Positions 44,077 to 52,932 of a stretch of DNA of 64,000 nt are shown here, one piece after another; position 1 is the first letter of the stretch; each line of letters opens with the position of its first letter. Source of the stretch: Zhenpiania hominis (lineage in GTDB: Bacteria; Bacillota; Clostridia; Peptostreptococcales; Anaerovoracaceae); NCBI RefSeq assembly GCF_014333425.1, contig NZ_JACRYT010000001.1, forward strand, positions 1 to 64,000, given 5' to 3'. The notes beneath the pieces are model-generated. The model did no database searches, was not told where the DNA came from, and saw only the letters and a program-made list of their open reading frames with translations. The position numbers were made by a program, and so were the translations under genes.

Positions 44077-45093
44077 ATGATCACAGAAAAAGAGCGGCTC
44101 GCGGCAATTTTGGAACATAACAACTCTGGGCGTCCTCTCTGCATTTGCCCCGGAGGTATGATGAATATGATTGTAACGGAGCTGATGCAGCAGGCGGGAG
44201 CAGAATGGCCCCAGGCTCATACAGATGCGAAGGCAATGTCCAGACTTGCGGCGGCAAGCTATGAGACGGGATGCTTCGAAAACATAGGCGTCCCCTTTTG
44301 TATGACAGTAGAAGCCGAGGCAATGGGAGCAAAGGTGACATTGGGAACAAAACAGTTTGAACCGCATATTGAACGTTATGTGATCGATTCTGTCTCCCAG
44401 TGGAGGCAACTTCCCTGTGCTGATTTTCACACAGGACGAGGGAAAGTAGCATTAGAGGCTCTTATAGAGTTGAAGAAAAAATATCCACATGTTCCAATTG
44501 TAGGAAATCTGACAGGACCCATCAGTACGGCAGCCTCTCTGATGGAACCAACTGTGTTTTACAAAGAACTAAGAAAAAAGAAAGAGGATGCTCACAACTT
44601 TTTGAGGTTTGTGACAAAGCAGTTGATCTCTTTTGCCAATCTGCAGATTGAGGCCGGAGCTGATGTAATCGCCATTTCGGATCCGAGTGGAACTGGTGAG
44701 ATTCTAGGGCCAGATCTTTTTGAGACGTTTACTGTTTCCTATCTAAACGAGCTGATCGAGCATCTACTGCCACAGAAAATGGCAGTAATTGTACATATCT
44801 GTGGGCAGATGAAGAGTGTGTATAAGCAGGTAAACGAAATCAAAGCAGATATACTCAGTTTTGATTCTATCGTTCCAATGAAAGAGGCGCGAATCAATCT
44901 TCCAGATCGAATTCTCATGGGAAATGTCAGTACTTATGCGCTGGAATTTGCAGAACCGGAGAAAATTCGGACGCTTACCCGCCATTGTGCCGAAGCGGGG
45001 AGCGATATCCTTGCACCGGCCTGCGGTCTGGGAACAAAGACTCCTCTGGTTAATATCCAGAGTATGATGGAAGAACTGAAAGGATTCGAATGA
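44077..45093 (+). CDS. UroD-family corrinoid methyltransferase (MtaA/MtbA-like)
   Basis: This 338-residue member is the third of its family in the operon. The zinc ligands are intact: VHICGQM (His, Cys) and a later Cys in APACGLGTKTP, the classic MtaA/MtbA pattern. CICPGGMMNM near the start and VGNLTGPISTAASLM are family blocks. Its stop overlaps the reactivase start by ATGA. With two partners that differ in their zinc sites, the set may divide into a substrate-side and an acceptor-side methyltransferase. Confidence 0.87.
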   Translation: MITEKERLAAILEHNNSGRPLCICPGGMMNMIVTELMQQAGAEWPQAHTDAKAMSRLAAASYETGCFENIGVPFCMTVEAEAMGAKVTLGTKQFEPHIERYVIDSVSQWRQLPCADFHTGRGKVALEALIELKKKYPHVPIVGNLTGPISTAASLMEPTVFYKELRKKKEDAHNFLRFVTKQLISFANLQIEAGADVIAISDPSGTGEILGPDLFETFTVSYLNELIEHLLPQKMAVIVHICGQMKSVYKQVNEIKADILSFDSIVPMKEARINLPDRILMGNVSTYALEFAEPEKIRTLTRHCAEAGSDILAPACGLGTKTPLVNIQSMMEELKGFE

Positions 45094-46874
45094 TAATGGG
45101 AAAAATTTTTATGAAAGGGAAGAATGGGCACATTTTATATGAACCGGGGCAGACTCTAATGGAGACTCTTCTTCAGGAAGGGGTATTTATTAATAACTCC
45201 TGTAATGGGAAGGGAACTTGCGGGAAATGTAAAGTACGCGTTTTGGAAGGATATGAGAATGTGTATTCCCCATCCGAGCAGCGTCTGCTTCGCAAAGAGG
45301 AACAAGAAGAGAATATTCGGCTGGCTTGTCTTCTTGTTCCGGAAGGCGACATCAGGATTGAACTGCTGGAAGAAGAAACAAAACATGAAATACTTACTGA
45401 AGGAACTATTCCGCAATTCGATTTCTCACCAGAGATTACAGAAAAGACAGTGTGTATTCAAAAACCAGGGCTGGCAGATCAGACTCCGTTTGAAGAACAA
45501 ATAAAACAGCAGCTCGATCTTCCGGAAATGAGTCTTTCTACTTTGAGGAAAATTGGAAAAGGAGAGGGCTTGTACCGCGCTGTCACTCATAGAAAACAAT
45601 TGCTCAACCTGCAGGAGCTGCCAACTTCGGAGAAACTTTACGGTGTTGCGGTTGATATTGGGACAACAACCGTAGCGGCTTGTCTTGTAGATCTGGCCAC
45701 AGGAATTGAATTGGCTCAGGCCGCAGTGATCAATGAACAAAAACAATATGGATTGGATGTGCTGACGAGAATCACCTATGAAATTGAAAATCCTCAGGAA
45801 GGAAGAAACCGTTTAAGACAGGCAATCACAGCTTCTTTAGATAAACAAATCAGACAGATGTGCGCGGAAGCAGGAATTGATTCAGATTCGGTTTATGAAA
45901 TCACTATCAGCGCAAATAGTACAATGCTGCATATGTTTTTAGGTGTGAATGCTGTTTCTCTGGGAACCTCACCGTTTGCTCCGGTCTTCACAGCAGGTAG
46001 ATATTTGAGCGCAGCAGATACAGGACTGAAAACGGCGGAAAACGCAGTGGTATACCTTTTGCCTGCGGTATCTTCTTATATCGGGGCTGATATTGTCGCT
46101 GGGGCATATGTATGCGGGCTGCAAAGAACCAACAGACGGGTTTTATTTATTGATATTGGGACAAATGGAGAGATTGTACTGGCTTCTGGCGGCAGACTTC
46201 TGAGTTGTTCTTGTGCGGCAGGGCCGGCTCTGGAAGGAATGAATATCCGCTCGGGAATGCGGGCAGCGGAAGGGGCGGTAGAGGATGTGCGTCTTACTCC
46301 TGAAGGCGCAGAGCTTAATGTAATTGGCGGAGGAAAAGCGAAAGGCTTTTGTGGAAGTGGAATACTAGCAGTCATTCGGGAACTTCTTAAAAACGGGTTG
46401 ATTGAAAAAAACGGAACGCTTCTTAAACCGGAAAAGCTGGATGACAGTGACTGGCGAAAAAAATTTTTGCAGTTGAATGGAAAGAAAAGAGAAGTGGTTT
46501 TGGCACCGGAGTTAATCGTTACACAGTCCGATATACGCCAGGTACAGCTTGCGAAGGGCGCCATTTTGTCCGGGTTTTATGCACTCTTAAAACAAGCAGG
46601 AATTACGATGGAAGATTTGGACGAGGTCATTGTGGCGGGACAATTCGGCATGCATCTTCCGGTAGAAAGTCTGACTGGCACCGGAATCCTTCCGAAAGAA
46701 GTGGGGAACAGACTTACTTATGTCGGAAATTCTTCTAAAACAGGCGCCTATATGGCGCTTATGTCGGGCAGTGTAAAACGAGAGATGGAAAAATTGGCGA
46801 AGAAAATGGAATACATGGAATTAAGCGCTTCTCAAGGATACGAACGTTTATTTTCTCAGTGCCTGCAATTTTAA
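45090..46874 (+). CDS. Reductive activator of corrinoid enzymes (ferredoxin plus ASKHA domain)
   Basis: This 594-residue protein has an N-terminal [2Fe-2S] ferredoxin domain (Cys38, Cys44 and Cys47 in CNGKGTCGKC, and a fourth Cys in RLACLL), a linker of about 80 residues, and a C-terminal DUF4445/ASKHA ATPase domain (VAVDIGTTTVAACLVDL, FIDIGTNGEIVLA, GSGILAVIREL). Proteins of this build (RACo, RACE, RamA-like) use ATP to return inactive Co(II) corrinoid to Co(I). It closes the operon and confirms that the corrinoid protein works in redox-sensitive methyl transfer. Confidence 0.92.
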   Translation: MIMGKIFMKGKNGHILYEPGQTLMETLLQEGVFINNSCNGKGTCGKCKVRVLEGYENVYSPSEQRLLRKEEQEENIRLACLLVPEGDIRIELLEEETKHEILTEGTIPQFDFSPEITEKTVCIQKPGLADQTPFEEQIKQQLDLPEMSLSTLRKIGKGEGLYRAVTHRKQLLNLQELPTSEKLYGVAVDIGTTTVAACLVDLATGIELAQAAVINEQKQYGLDVLTRITYEIENPQEGRNRLRQAITASLDKQIRQMCAEAGIDSDSVYEITISANSTMLHMFLGVNAVSLGTSPFAPVFTAGRYLSAADTGLKTAENAVVYLLPAVSSYIGADIVAGAYVCGLQRTNRRVLFIDIGTNGEIVLASGGRLLSCSCAAGPALEGMNIRSGMRAAEGAVEDVRLTPEGAELNVIGGGKAKGFCGSGILAVIRELLKNGLIEKNGTLLKPEKLDDSDWRKKFLQLNGKKREVVLAPELIVTQSDIRQVQLAKGAILSGFYALLKQAGITMEDLDEVIVAGQFGMHLPVESLTGTGILPKEVGNRLTYVGNSSKTGAYMALMSGSVKREMEKLAKKMEYMELSASQGYERLFSQCLQF

Positions 46875-47076
46875 GGGGAAGATGCTATCGATTCTTTTTT
46901 AGCAGAAGAAGAAAATTTAGTCAAAAATGGTGTAGTAGCCTTTAAATGATGGATTTTAACAAAAATAAGGTGGATATTTACACAGAAGGGCAAATGTTAA
47001 CCTTCATTTTTTATTCCGAAACAAATTATTTGGAGTTAGAGTTTTTGTGTTTAGGGAAATTGTAAAAATGCAAAAG

Positions 47077-47320
47077 TTGCTTACAGAAATTACCGGGCTG
47101 CAGATCACGGAGCGGGACAGAACACGGAATGTATAAATAATTAAAAAAAGAAATAAAAATTTGTCCAACTTTCCGCGTCCGCCTATGGAATTTGTCCAAT
47201 TACTGAAATTTTATCTATTTGGACACGTTTTTTGAGAGAGACAGGCTGCAAGCCGGGCGAATTCTTCTGTCAGACAGCCTGTAACCATTGGAATCAGATA
47301 GGAAATGTCAGAGCCTTTTC
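47077..47320. repeat. TTGGACACG palindromic repeat family, copy C (truncated)
   Basis: This matches copy B (from 18442) over about 240 bp, including TTATCTATTTGGACACGTTT and GTAACCATTGGAATCAGATA. The right arm AAAAAACGTGTCCAA is missing and the sequence resumes at the GCGTCTGT that follows copy B's outer end, so an internal deletion removed the arm. The rest of the gap (46875-47076) shows nothing I can support. Confidence 0.75.
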
Positions 47321-47346
47321 TGCGTCTGTCCCCGGGAGGCTTCTTA

Positions 47347-47375
47347 TTTACAGGCAGAGGGCGGCGCGGTATAAT
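47347..47375 (+). promoter_or_regulatory. Promoter of the VOC protein gene
   Basis: TTTACA (47347-47352), a 17-bp spacer and TATAAT (47370-47375), 28 bp before the start. Confidence 0.65.
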
Positions 47376-47402
47376 TAAGAAAAAAGGATGCGGGTGATTG
47401 TT

Positions 47403-47783
47403 ATGAAAATCAAAGTCGAATATTCCACCATGATCGTCAGGAACATGGAAGAATCCGTTACATTTTACAGGGATGTGCTGGGCTTTCAGGAAGGGTATCA
47501 TGTGGATACACCGGACGGAGGCCATATTACGATTATGGAAAGCGAAGGCGGAGCTAGTGTGGAGCTGATTGAAAACCCCAACTTTGGAGTGGGGTTGTAC
47601 TCTGTGGGAACGGATGTGGAAGACCTGGATGAAACCATCCGACATTTAGAAGAAAAAGGGTACAAAACTACAGGGCCTGTGGTTCCGACGACCGTGGGGC
47701 GGATGACTTTTGTGCTGGATCCCAATGGCGTACGGATCTGTCTGATCGAACATTCCAGAGAATATAAGGACAAATACAGGTAA
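47403..47783 (+). CDS. VOC-superfamily (glyoxalase/dioxygenase-like) protein
   Basis: This 126-residue protein has the paired beta-alpha-beta-beta-beta units of the vicinal oxygen chelate fold: EYSTMIVRNMEESVTFYRDV at the start and TFVLDPNGVRICLIEHS at the end. Members bind a divalent metal and act on methylglyoxal-glutathione, catechols or antibiotics; the substrate cannot be told here. ATG 47403 fits the family N-terminus, though ATG 47388 is also in frame. It is a single gene between the repeat and the mobile element. Confidence 0.8.
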   Translation: MKIKVEYSTMIVRNMEESVTFYRDVLGFQEGYHVDTPDGGHITIMESEGGASVELIENPNFGVGLYSVGTDVEDLDETIRHLEEKGYKTTGPVVPTTVGRMTFVLDPNGVRICLIEHSREYKDKYR

Positions 47784-48302
47784 CGCGAACGGCTGTCTAT
47801 TGAAAGAAACCGGAAAATTTTCTGAAAAAATTAGCACTCACCTCTTGTTATAACGGAGTGGTTTTCATCTTGTATCATCATGTAGTAAAATGGCTATTTT
47901 TCAATGGTTCTAAAGGGAACTGAAATTCATCAGACTGCATCAGGTTTCATATATTTACATAAAAATGGTGTAGTGAATGGTGTAGTGGGATTACTATCTG
48001 GATCTTGCTTTTTATAATATTGATGGAGTGCTATATACTGATTGAGTTGAAGTGTGGACAGGGAAACAATTCGATAATCGGCACTCTGTTGTGCTTGGAA
48101 ACGGATGAAGGCATTACCCGATATTCATGGCAATGAGTAGCAAAAAGGAACCCTTTTATAAGCAGTATTCGATACTGTAGGAAGGGGAAGAAACAGCCGT
48201 CATAGACGGGTATTTAATTGGATAGAGTTTTGTATAGGTGTTTCAAAGAGAGACATCTATTTTTTATTGGAAGGAAATAGAAACGATAGAGAGGAACTAT
48301 AT
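47784..48302. other. Gap at the probable left edge of the mobile element
   Basis: No gene is supported here. AAAATGGTGTAGTGAATGGTGTAGTGGG (about 47963-47990) carries a direct repeat of ATGGTGTAGTG, and the same GGTGTAGTAG occurs at 46930. CAGTAT-TCG-ATACTG (48163-48177) is a small inverted repeat. These may belong to the element's end or to control of the first gene. Confidence 0.4.
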
Positions 48303-49097
48303 ATGGCAGTCTTCCGAGTAGAAAAAACAAAGGATTTTACCTTGATGTCCAACCATCATTTAAAAAATAAGAAACTTACGTTAAAAGCAAAGGGGTTGCT
48401 GTCCCTGATGCTGTCCCTGCCGGATTCCTGGGACTATACGTTGAAAGGTCTGGCGTCAATTTGTAGTGAAGGGATCGACGCAATTCGGACTGCAGTCAAA
48501 GAACTGGAACAGGAAGGATATATTGAGCGGAATCAGATTCGAAATGAAAAGGGACGCATTCAGGATCTCGAATACATCATATATGAAAGGCCTCGGATGC
48601 TGTATCCAGATTCGGAAGAACCAGAATTGGAAAATCCAATCCTGGAAGAACCAATCCTGGAGAATCCAACACAATTAAATACTAAAGAATTAAAAACGAA
48701 ACAAAGAAAGGATCCATCGATCTATCCATCGGAAGTAGCATGGGAACGAGAGGAAACCAATGAAATCCGGAACAGGATTCAATATGATCGATTGATTCAG
48801 GAGTATGAGGAAAAAGGGATTCAGGAATTGGTGGATCTGATCGATGAGATACAGGAAGCCTGTCGCTGTAATACGGAAATCCGGATTGGAGAACATCGAT
48901 TTCCTTCCGGGTTTGTGCGAAAGCGATTTCAGGCGCTTGAGTATGACCATATCTGTTATGTGATGGAATGTCTGAGTCAGGTCAGAGGGAGAATCAGCAA
49001 CATCAAATCTTACTTGCTGGTAACGATGTTTAATGCGGCGGGAACAATCCAGCAGTATTATGAGGCGGAAGTTCGACATGATTTTCGAGCCCTATGA
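48303..49097 (+). CDS. HTH-domain protein at the start of the mobile element
   Basis: This 264-residue protein has an N-terminal winged HTH (about residues 20-90: LTLKAKGLLSLMLSLPDSW, then TLKGLASICSEGIDAIRTAV). A low-complexity hinge rich in Pro-Ile-Leu-Glu repeats (about 115-130) and a helical C-terminal domain follow. This type (HTH_36 with a DUF6017-like tail) commonly precedes ssb and parAB in clostridial integrative elements and plasmids, where a role in replication initiation is suspected but not shown. ATG 48303 has GAGAGGAAC before it; the longer frame from 48267 lacks a good site. Confidence 0.75.
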   Translation: MAVFRVEKTKDFTLMSNHHLKNKKLTLKAKGLLSLMLSLPDSWDYTLKGLASICSEGIDAIRTAVKELEQEGYIERNQIRNEKGRIQDLEYIIYERPRMLYPDSEEPELENPILEEPILENPTQLNTKELKTKQRKDPSIYPSEVAWEREETNEIRNRIQYDRLIQEYEEKGIQELVDLIDEIQEACRCNTEIRIGEHRFPSGFVRKRFQALEYDHICYVMECLSQVRGRISNIKSYLLVTMFNAAGTIQQYYEAEVRHDFRAL

Positions 49098-49245
49098 AAG
49101 GTAATCGAAAAAGGATGAATCCATTTTCGATTACCTTGTATGGTGACAGTCGGACTGTTCCCCGATTGTTGGAATGGATTACTGCCGTAAGTTTTAATCG
49201 GAAGTTAGACCGATAAGGAAATTAGGAATAGAGAGGGAAAAAGAA

Positions 49246-49647
49246 ATGAATCATGCTGTATTGATTGGAAGATTAACCAGAGACCCGGAAGTCAGGTATA
49301 CTCCCGAAACACAGACGGCAGTTGCCAGATTCAGTGTTGCGATTGACCGACCTGTACGTTCAGACGGGGAAAAACAGACCGATTTTCCGAAGGTTGTAGT
49401 TTTTGGCAAGCAGGCAGAAAATTGTGGACGATTTTTGCGAAAAGGAAGGCTGGTCGGAGTCCAAGGACGGATACAAACGGGCAGATATACGAATAAAAAT
49501 GGAGATACTGTGTATACGACTGAGGTTTTTGCCAATCATGTAGAATTTTTAGATTGGGGAAAGAAAGAGTCGAACGAAGTAAAGGCAGAATCAGTGAATG
49601 TACCAGAGGAATTTGAACATATGATGGATGAAGAGATTCCGTTTTAA
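49246..49647 (+). CDS. ssb: Single-stranded DNA-binding protein of the mobile element
   Basis: A 133-residue SSB with one OB fold (MNHAVLIGRLTRDPEVRYTP, GVQGRIQTGRYTNKNG) and the acidic C-terminal tip EEIPF that docks partner proteins. Short for a chromosomal SSB, which fits a mobile-element copy protecting the transferred strand. Confidence 0.93.
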   Translation: MNHAVLIGRLTRDPEVRYTPETQTAVARFSVAIDRPVRSDGEKQTDFPKVVVFGKQAENCGRFLRKGRLVGVQGRIQTGRYTNKNGDTVYTTEVFANHVEFLDWGKKESNEVKAESVNVPEEFEHMMDEEIPF

Positions 49648-49697
49648 AGTAGGAAGTAAAAGCAATTGTGTACAGAGAAAAGAGAAGGAAGAGAAAC

Positions 49698-49886
49698 ATG
49701 GTAAAATTTGAATTTTATATATCGGACGATAAGTTTGAGCAATTATATATGCAAAAGGACGCAGAAGGAAAAGAAGGCTGGACAGGAAACGAATTTGCGC
49801 GTGAACTACTTTTACGGCAGTTGGCGAAATACAAGGTAAAAAGAACAGAACGCTCAGGAGATAAAGTCGTAAAACGAAAAGGTTGA
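49698..49886 (+). CDS. Small conserved protein before parA, possible ribbon-helix-helix
   Basis: A 62-residue protein: KFEFYISDDKFEQLYMQKD, then a helical middle (GNEFARELLLRQLAKYKV) and a basic tail. Size, charge and position suggest a small DNA-binding or partition accessory protein, but I do not recognise the family. ATG 49698 follows GAAGGAAGAG. Confidence 0.6.
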   Translation: MVKFEFYISDDKFEQLYMQKDAEGKEGWTGNEFARELLLRQLAKYKVKRTERSGDKVVKRKG

Positions 49887-49914
49887 AGTTGAGAAACGGA
49901 AAGGAAAAAAGAAG

Positions 49915-50703
49915 ATGGGGAAAGTAATCGCAATCTGTAATCACAAAGGCGGTGTCGGAAAAACCACAACGACCTTAAATATGGCAGCACAGATGGCAAC
50001 AATGGGAAAGCGAGTATTGGTGCTGGATTTTGACGGCCAGGCAAATCTGACGTTAGCTTGTGGAATTGAGGATTTTGAAAAGCTGGACGCAACGATCGCG
50101 GGGGTATTAGACGATCTGATTCAGGAAGGAGAAACCGAGCGACCTATGCCCATTTATCAGGTACAGGAATGTCTGGAATTGATTCCGGCGAATACTGCGC
50201 TGGCTGCGACCAATCAGGAACTCATTAAGGCCATCGCACGGGAGTGGGTTCTGCATACGGCGCTGGAACCAATTCGCAATCAGTACGATTATATCTTAAT
50301 TGATTGTGCTCCATCGTTAGGGATTGATCTGCTCAATGCGCTGGTGGCAGCGGATGAGGTATTGATTGTAACCAACCCGGCGCGATTTTCGGAGAGAGGA
50401 ACCCATCAGCTTCTAAGAACCATTAAAATGGTACAGAAGTTGTTAAATAAGGAGCTGACCATTGCAGGGTCTTTATTTAACCGGGTGGATCGGCGGACTC
50501 GACTAGCGCGGGACATTATGGCTCTGATGAGGGAAAACTGGGGAACAGAACTGCATTTGTTTGATACGGAAATCCCAAATTCCATCCGTATCGATGAAAG
50601 TCAGGCCATGGGGGTTCCATTGATCATGTATCAACCGGAAAGCAAACCGGCGAAAGCGTATCAGGAATTTGTCCGAGAATATTTGCAGGGAGAGGAAAGG
50701 TGA
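49915..50703 (+). CDS. parA: ParA-family partition ATPase
   Basis: This 262-residue Walker-type ATPase has the deviant Walker A NHKGGVGKTTTTLNMA, Walker A' VLDFDGQANLT and Walker B LIDCAPSLGID. It positions DNA with ParB and is typical of element-borne partition loci (Soj-like, without an N-terminal HTH). It overlaps parB at the stop/start. Confidence 0.94.
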   Translation: MGKVIAICNHKGGVGKTTTTLNMAAQMATMGKRVLVLDFDGQANLTLACGIEDFEKLDATIAGVLDDLIQEGETERPMPIYQVQECLELIPANTALAATNQELIKAIAREWVLHTALEPIRNQYDYILIDCAPSLGIDLLNALVAADEVLIVTNPARFSERGTHQLLRTIKMVQKLLNKELTIAGSLFNRVDRRTRLARDIMALMRENWGTELHLFDTEIPNSIRIDESQAMGVPLIMYQPESKPAKAYQEFVREYLQGEER

Positions 50704-51806
50704 TGAGAAAAATGAAATATAATCGGAATGTTTTACAGACGAAAGTAGAACGGGATATTCAGGAGCTACAGCAGGCGGAGCCAGAACGGAGCGAACATGC
50801 TGGGCTCAATCAAATGTTTCGGATTAACCCCAAATTGGAAGATGTGGTGGAAGTACCGCTGGAAGAAATCCGGGATTTTGGAGGGAGCTACGGCACGAAC
50901 CGGTTCCAGATTCGTCAGGCAAAAGTGGAGGAAGTAGCAAAATCCATTCAGGTTTCCGGTATTTTGACGCCCTGTATCGTAAGAAATGATAAAAGTGGAC
51001 TGGCAAAGTATGAGTGCATTGCGGGACATACCAGAAGGAAAGCCGCGGAACTGGCAGGGAAAAGAACCATTCCGGTTATTATCCGGGACTGTAGTGATGA
51101 GGAAGCGGTGGAGATGATGGCTGCAACCAACCAGCAGCGGGAAGATTTGCTGCCCAGTGAAAAAGGCTGGATTTATCGGATTGAATATGAATCCATGAAA
51201 AGAAAAGCCGGTCGAAGAAATAGTTCCCAAGTTGGGAACCAAACAGGGAGGGAAGCTGAGGGAGAGAATGGTTCCCAAGTTGGGAACCAAAAGAAAACGA
51301 TTGACCTTTTAGCAGAGAAGAGTGATGAAAGCAAAAATCAAATCTTAAGATACATTCGCTTAACCTATCTGGAAAGATTTTTAAGTGAACAGGTGGATAC
51401 AAAGAAACTTGCCGTCAATGCTGCAGTGGAACTATCTTACTTAACCGAAAAGGAACAGTTTCACGTTCATTCCTGTATAGTTGCAGATCGAAAAAAGGTA
51501 CGGATTGAACAAGCTAAAATGTTGAAGCAGCGATCCCAGCAGGCGCAAAAAGAAGGCCGGGAACTAACCGTGGATGAAATTACAGAGGTGCTAAGTATGG
51601 AGGAGCCGAAACAAGAATCTGAAGGGTGGAAGTTATCCTTACCGCCTCTGTTCCGACAGTACCTCCCGCGGGACTTTGATGGACAGAATTGGAAACAGCT
51701 GGCATATATTGAGCAGACCTTGCTGGTATGCAAACGCGATCCGGATCTGCAGCGGAAGATACGGGATGCAATGAACGCAACAGGAGGAATGACAGCCCAG
51801 TCGTAA
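50703..51806 (+). CDS. parB: ParB-family partition protein
   Basis: This 367-residue protein has an N-terminal ParB/Srx CTPase domain (VPLEEIRDFGG, ECIAGHTRRKAAEL, TNQQREDLLPSEKGWIYRIEYE). A variable insert follows, then an HTH (SDESKNQILRYIRLTYLERFL), then a C-terminal region with lysine-rich helices. The insert (about residues 173-200) contains two copies of SQVGNQ encoded by two near-identical 17-bp palindromes (51223-51239, 51271-51287). ATG 50703 or GTG 50700 can start it. Confidence 0.9.
   Translation: MRKMKYNRNVLQTKVERDIQELQQAEPERSEHAGLNQMFRINPKLEDVVEVPLEEIRDFGGSYGTNRFQIRQAKVEEVAKSIQVSGILTPCIVRNDKSGLAKYECIAGHTRRKAAELAGKRTIPVIIRDCSDEEAVEMMAATNQQREDLLPSEKGWIYRIEYESMKRKAGRRNSSQVGNQTGREAEGENGSQVGNQKKTIDLLAEKSDESKNQILRYIRLTYLERFLSEQVDTKKLAVNAAVELSYLTEKEQFHVHSCIVADRKKVRIEQAKMLKQRSQQAQKEGRELTVDEITEVLSMEEPKQESEGWKLSLPPLFRQYLPRDFDGQNWKQLAYIEQTLLVCKRDPDLQRKIRDAMNATGGMTAQS
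51223..51287. repeat. Two 17-bp palindromes inside parB (possible parS)
   Basis: GTTCCCAAGTTGGGAAC occurs at 51223-51239 and 51271-51287, 48 bp apart centre to centre, each followed by CAAA. Arms GTTCCCAA/TTGGGAAC are perfect around one central base. They lie in a coding stretch that varies among ParB proteins, so the DNA sequence itself may be what is kept, for example as the ParB-binding centromere. Confidence 0.7.
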
Positions 51807-52145
51807 CAAATTCGTGTGTAAAGCGGATGTTTGCTACGATGCTTGCCAAAAGGCGTTACCTGCCATGCAAAAAGAAAAAGCATAGTAAGCACTGGGAAAA
51901 TCTTTGCGAGCATCTGCCAAAAGGTTTTCCCGATTTCAATCCTTCTTCTTTCATACTGGTGATTTGGAAGTCCAGGAATTGGCAGAACAAAACATCGCAT
52001 TCCTGGATGTTCCAATGAAAGCAGTCCGTAAGAAGAATAACATATTGTATTTGCCAGATTCCGGGTCAACCCTCCCCGGTTAATTGAATCATAGTGGAAT
52101 GACAGGAAACACACAGGGGGAAATGAGCAGAAAATCGGAAGAAAA
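51807..52145. other. Gap between parB and the toxin-antitoxin pair
   Basis: 339 bases without a supported gene. Two similar short blocks, TTGCCAAAAGGCG (51843-51855) and CTGCCAAAAGGTT (51915-51927), are visible. Nothing else is clear. Confidence 0.4.
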
Positions 52146-52179
52146 CTGCTGTAAAATTTGATATTGAATTTTACAGCAG
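52146..52179. promoter_or_regulatory. Operator of the YefM/RelE-type pair
   Basis: A perfect 13-bp inverted repeat, CTGCTGTAAAATT (52146-52158) and AATTTTACAGCAG (52167-52179), with an 8-base gap, 46 bp before the antitoxin start. It is expected to be the autoregulatory site of the toxin-antitoxin complex. Confidence 0.75.
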
Positions 52180-52225
52180 AAAGAGATATACTGAAGAAAA
52201 AAGAATGATGCAGGGAGGGAGCAGG

Positions 52226-52486
52226 ATGCCGAATATTAAACCAATTTCAGATTTAAGAAATTACAGCGAGGTGCTTCGAGATGTATCCGTAGGTGCACCT
52301 GTGTTTCTTACAAAAAATGGGCGAGGCCGCTATGCGATCCTGGATATCCAGGACTATGAGAAGGCAAACGCAACCTTAAAACTGATGGATGAACTTGCGA
52401 AAGGGAAACAGTCCGGAGAGGAAAAGGGATGGCGTACCGCTTCGGAAGTACGGGCGCATTTCCAGGAAAAAGCAAATGAAGACTAA
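52226..52486 (+). CDS. Phd/YefM-family antitoxin
   Basis: This 86-residue antitoxin has the N-terminal DNA-binding Phd/YefM fold (ISDLRNYSEVLRDV, PVFLTKNGRGRYAILD) and a flexible C-terminal tail that would wrap the toxin. ATG 52226 has GGGAGGGAG upstream. It overlaps the toxin gene by 11 bp, so the two are made together. The palindrome at 52146-52179 is its likely operator. Confidence 0.9.
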   Translation: MPNIKPISDLRNYSEVLRDVSVGAPVFLTKNGRGRYAILDIQDYEKANATLKLMDELAKGKQSGEEKGWRTASEVRAHFQEKANED

Positions 52487-52796
52487 AATTCGGTATGCCC
52501 CGGAGGCAGAAACGGATCTGGAGCAAATTTGGGACTATTTACTTTCTGAATTAGCTAGCCCACAGGCTGCAGAGCAGACGGTAACTCAGATTTTAGATAC
52601 AGTGGATTCGTTAGAGGATTTTCCGAAGCGGGGAACTCCGCTTTCTGCTGTGACCGATGTAGAAAGTGGCTATCGGTTTCTTTTGAGTGGTCCTTATATC
52701 GTGTTTTATCGCATAGAGAAGGATGCGATCTATATTGACCGGATTTTACATGAAAAACAGGACTTTCTTCGGATTTTATTTTCAGATTTGCAGTAG
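52476..52796 (+). CDS. RelE/ParE-family toxin
   Basis: A 106-residue toxin of the RelE/ParE fold: IRYAPEAETDLEQIWDYL, GYRFLLSGPYIVFYRIEKD and IYIDRILHEKQDFLRILF. Either mRNA cleavage at the ribosome (RelE) or gyrase poisoning (ParE) is possible; the LERIWDYL-like start is more like ParE. ATG 52476 lies within the end of the antitoxin gene. Confidence 0.88.
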   Translation: MKTKIRYAPEAETDLEQIWDYLLSELASPQAAEQTVTQILDTVDSLEDFPKRGTPLSAVTDVESGYRFLLSGPYIVFYRIEKDAIYIDRILHEKQDFLRILFSDLQ

Positions 52797-52932
52797 TGGA
52801 ATTTTTAGGTTTCACGTTGTTAAACTGAGGGGTTTCCGAAAAAATTTCAATAGTAAATAAATCCGAAGATTCTTTTTGTGATGGGATAACTATGGTGTAA
52901 TTAGAACATCAAAAGAAAGGAAAAGTGTGGAT

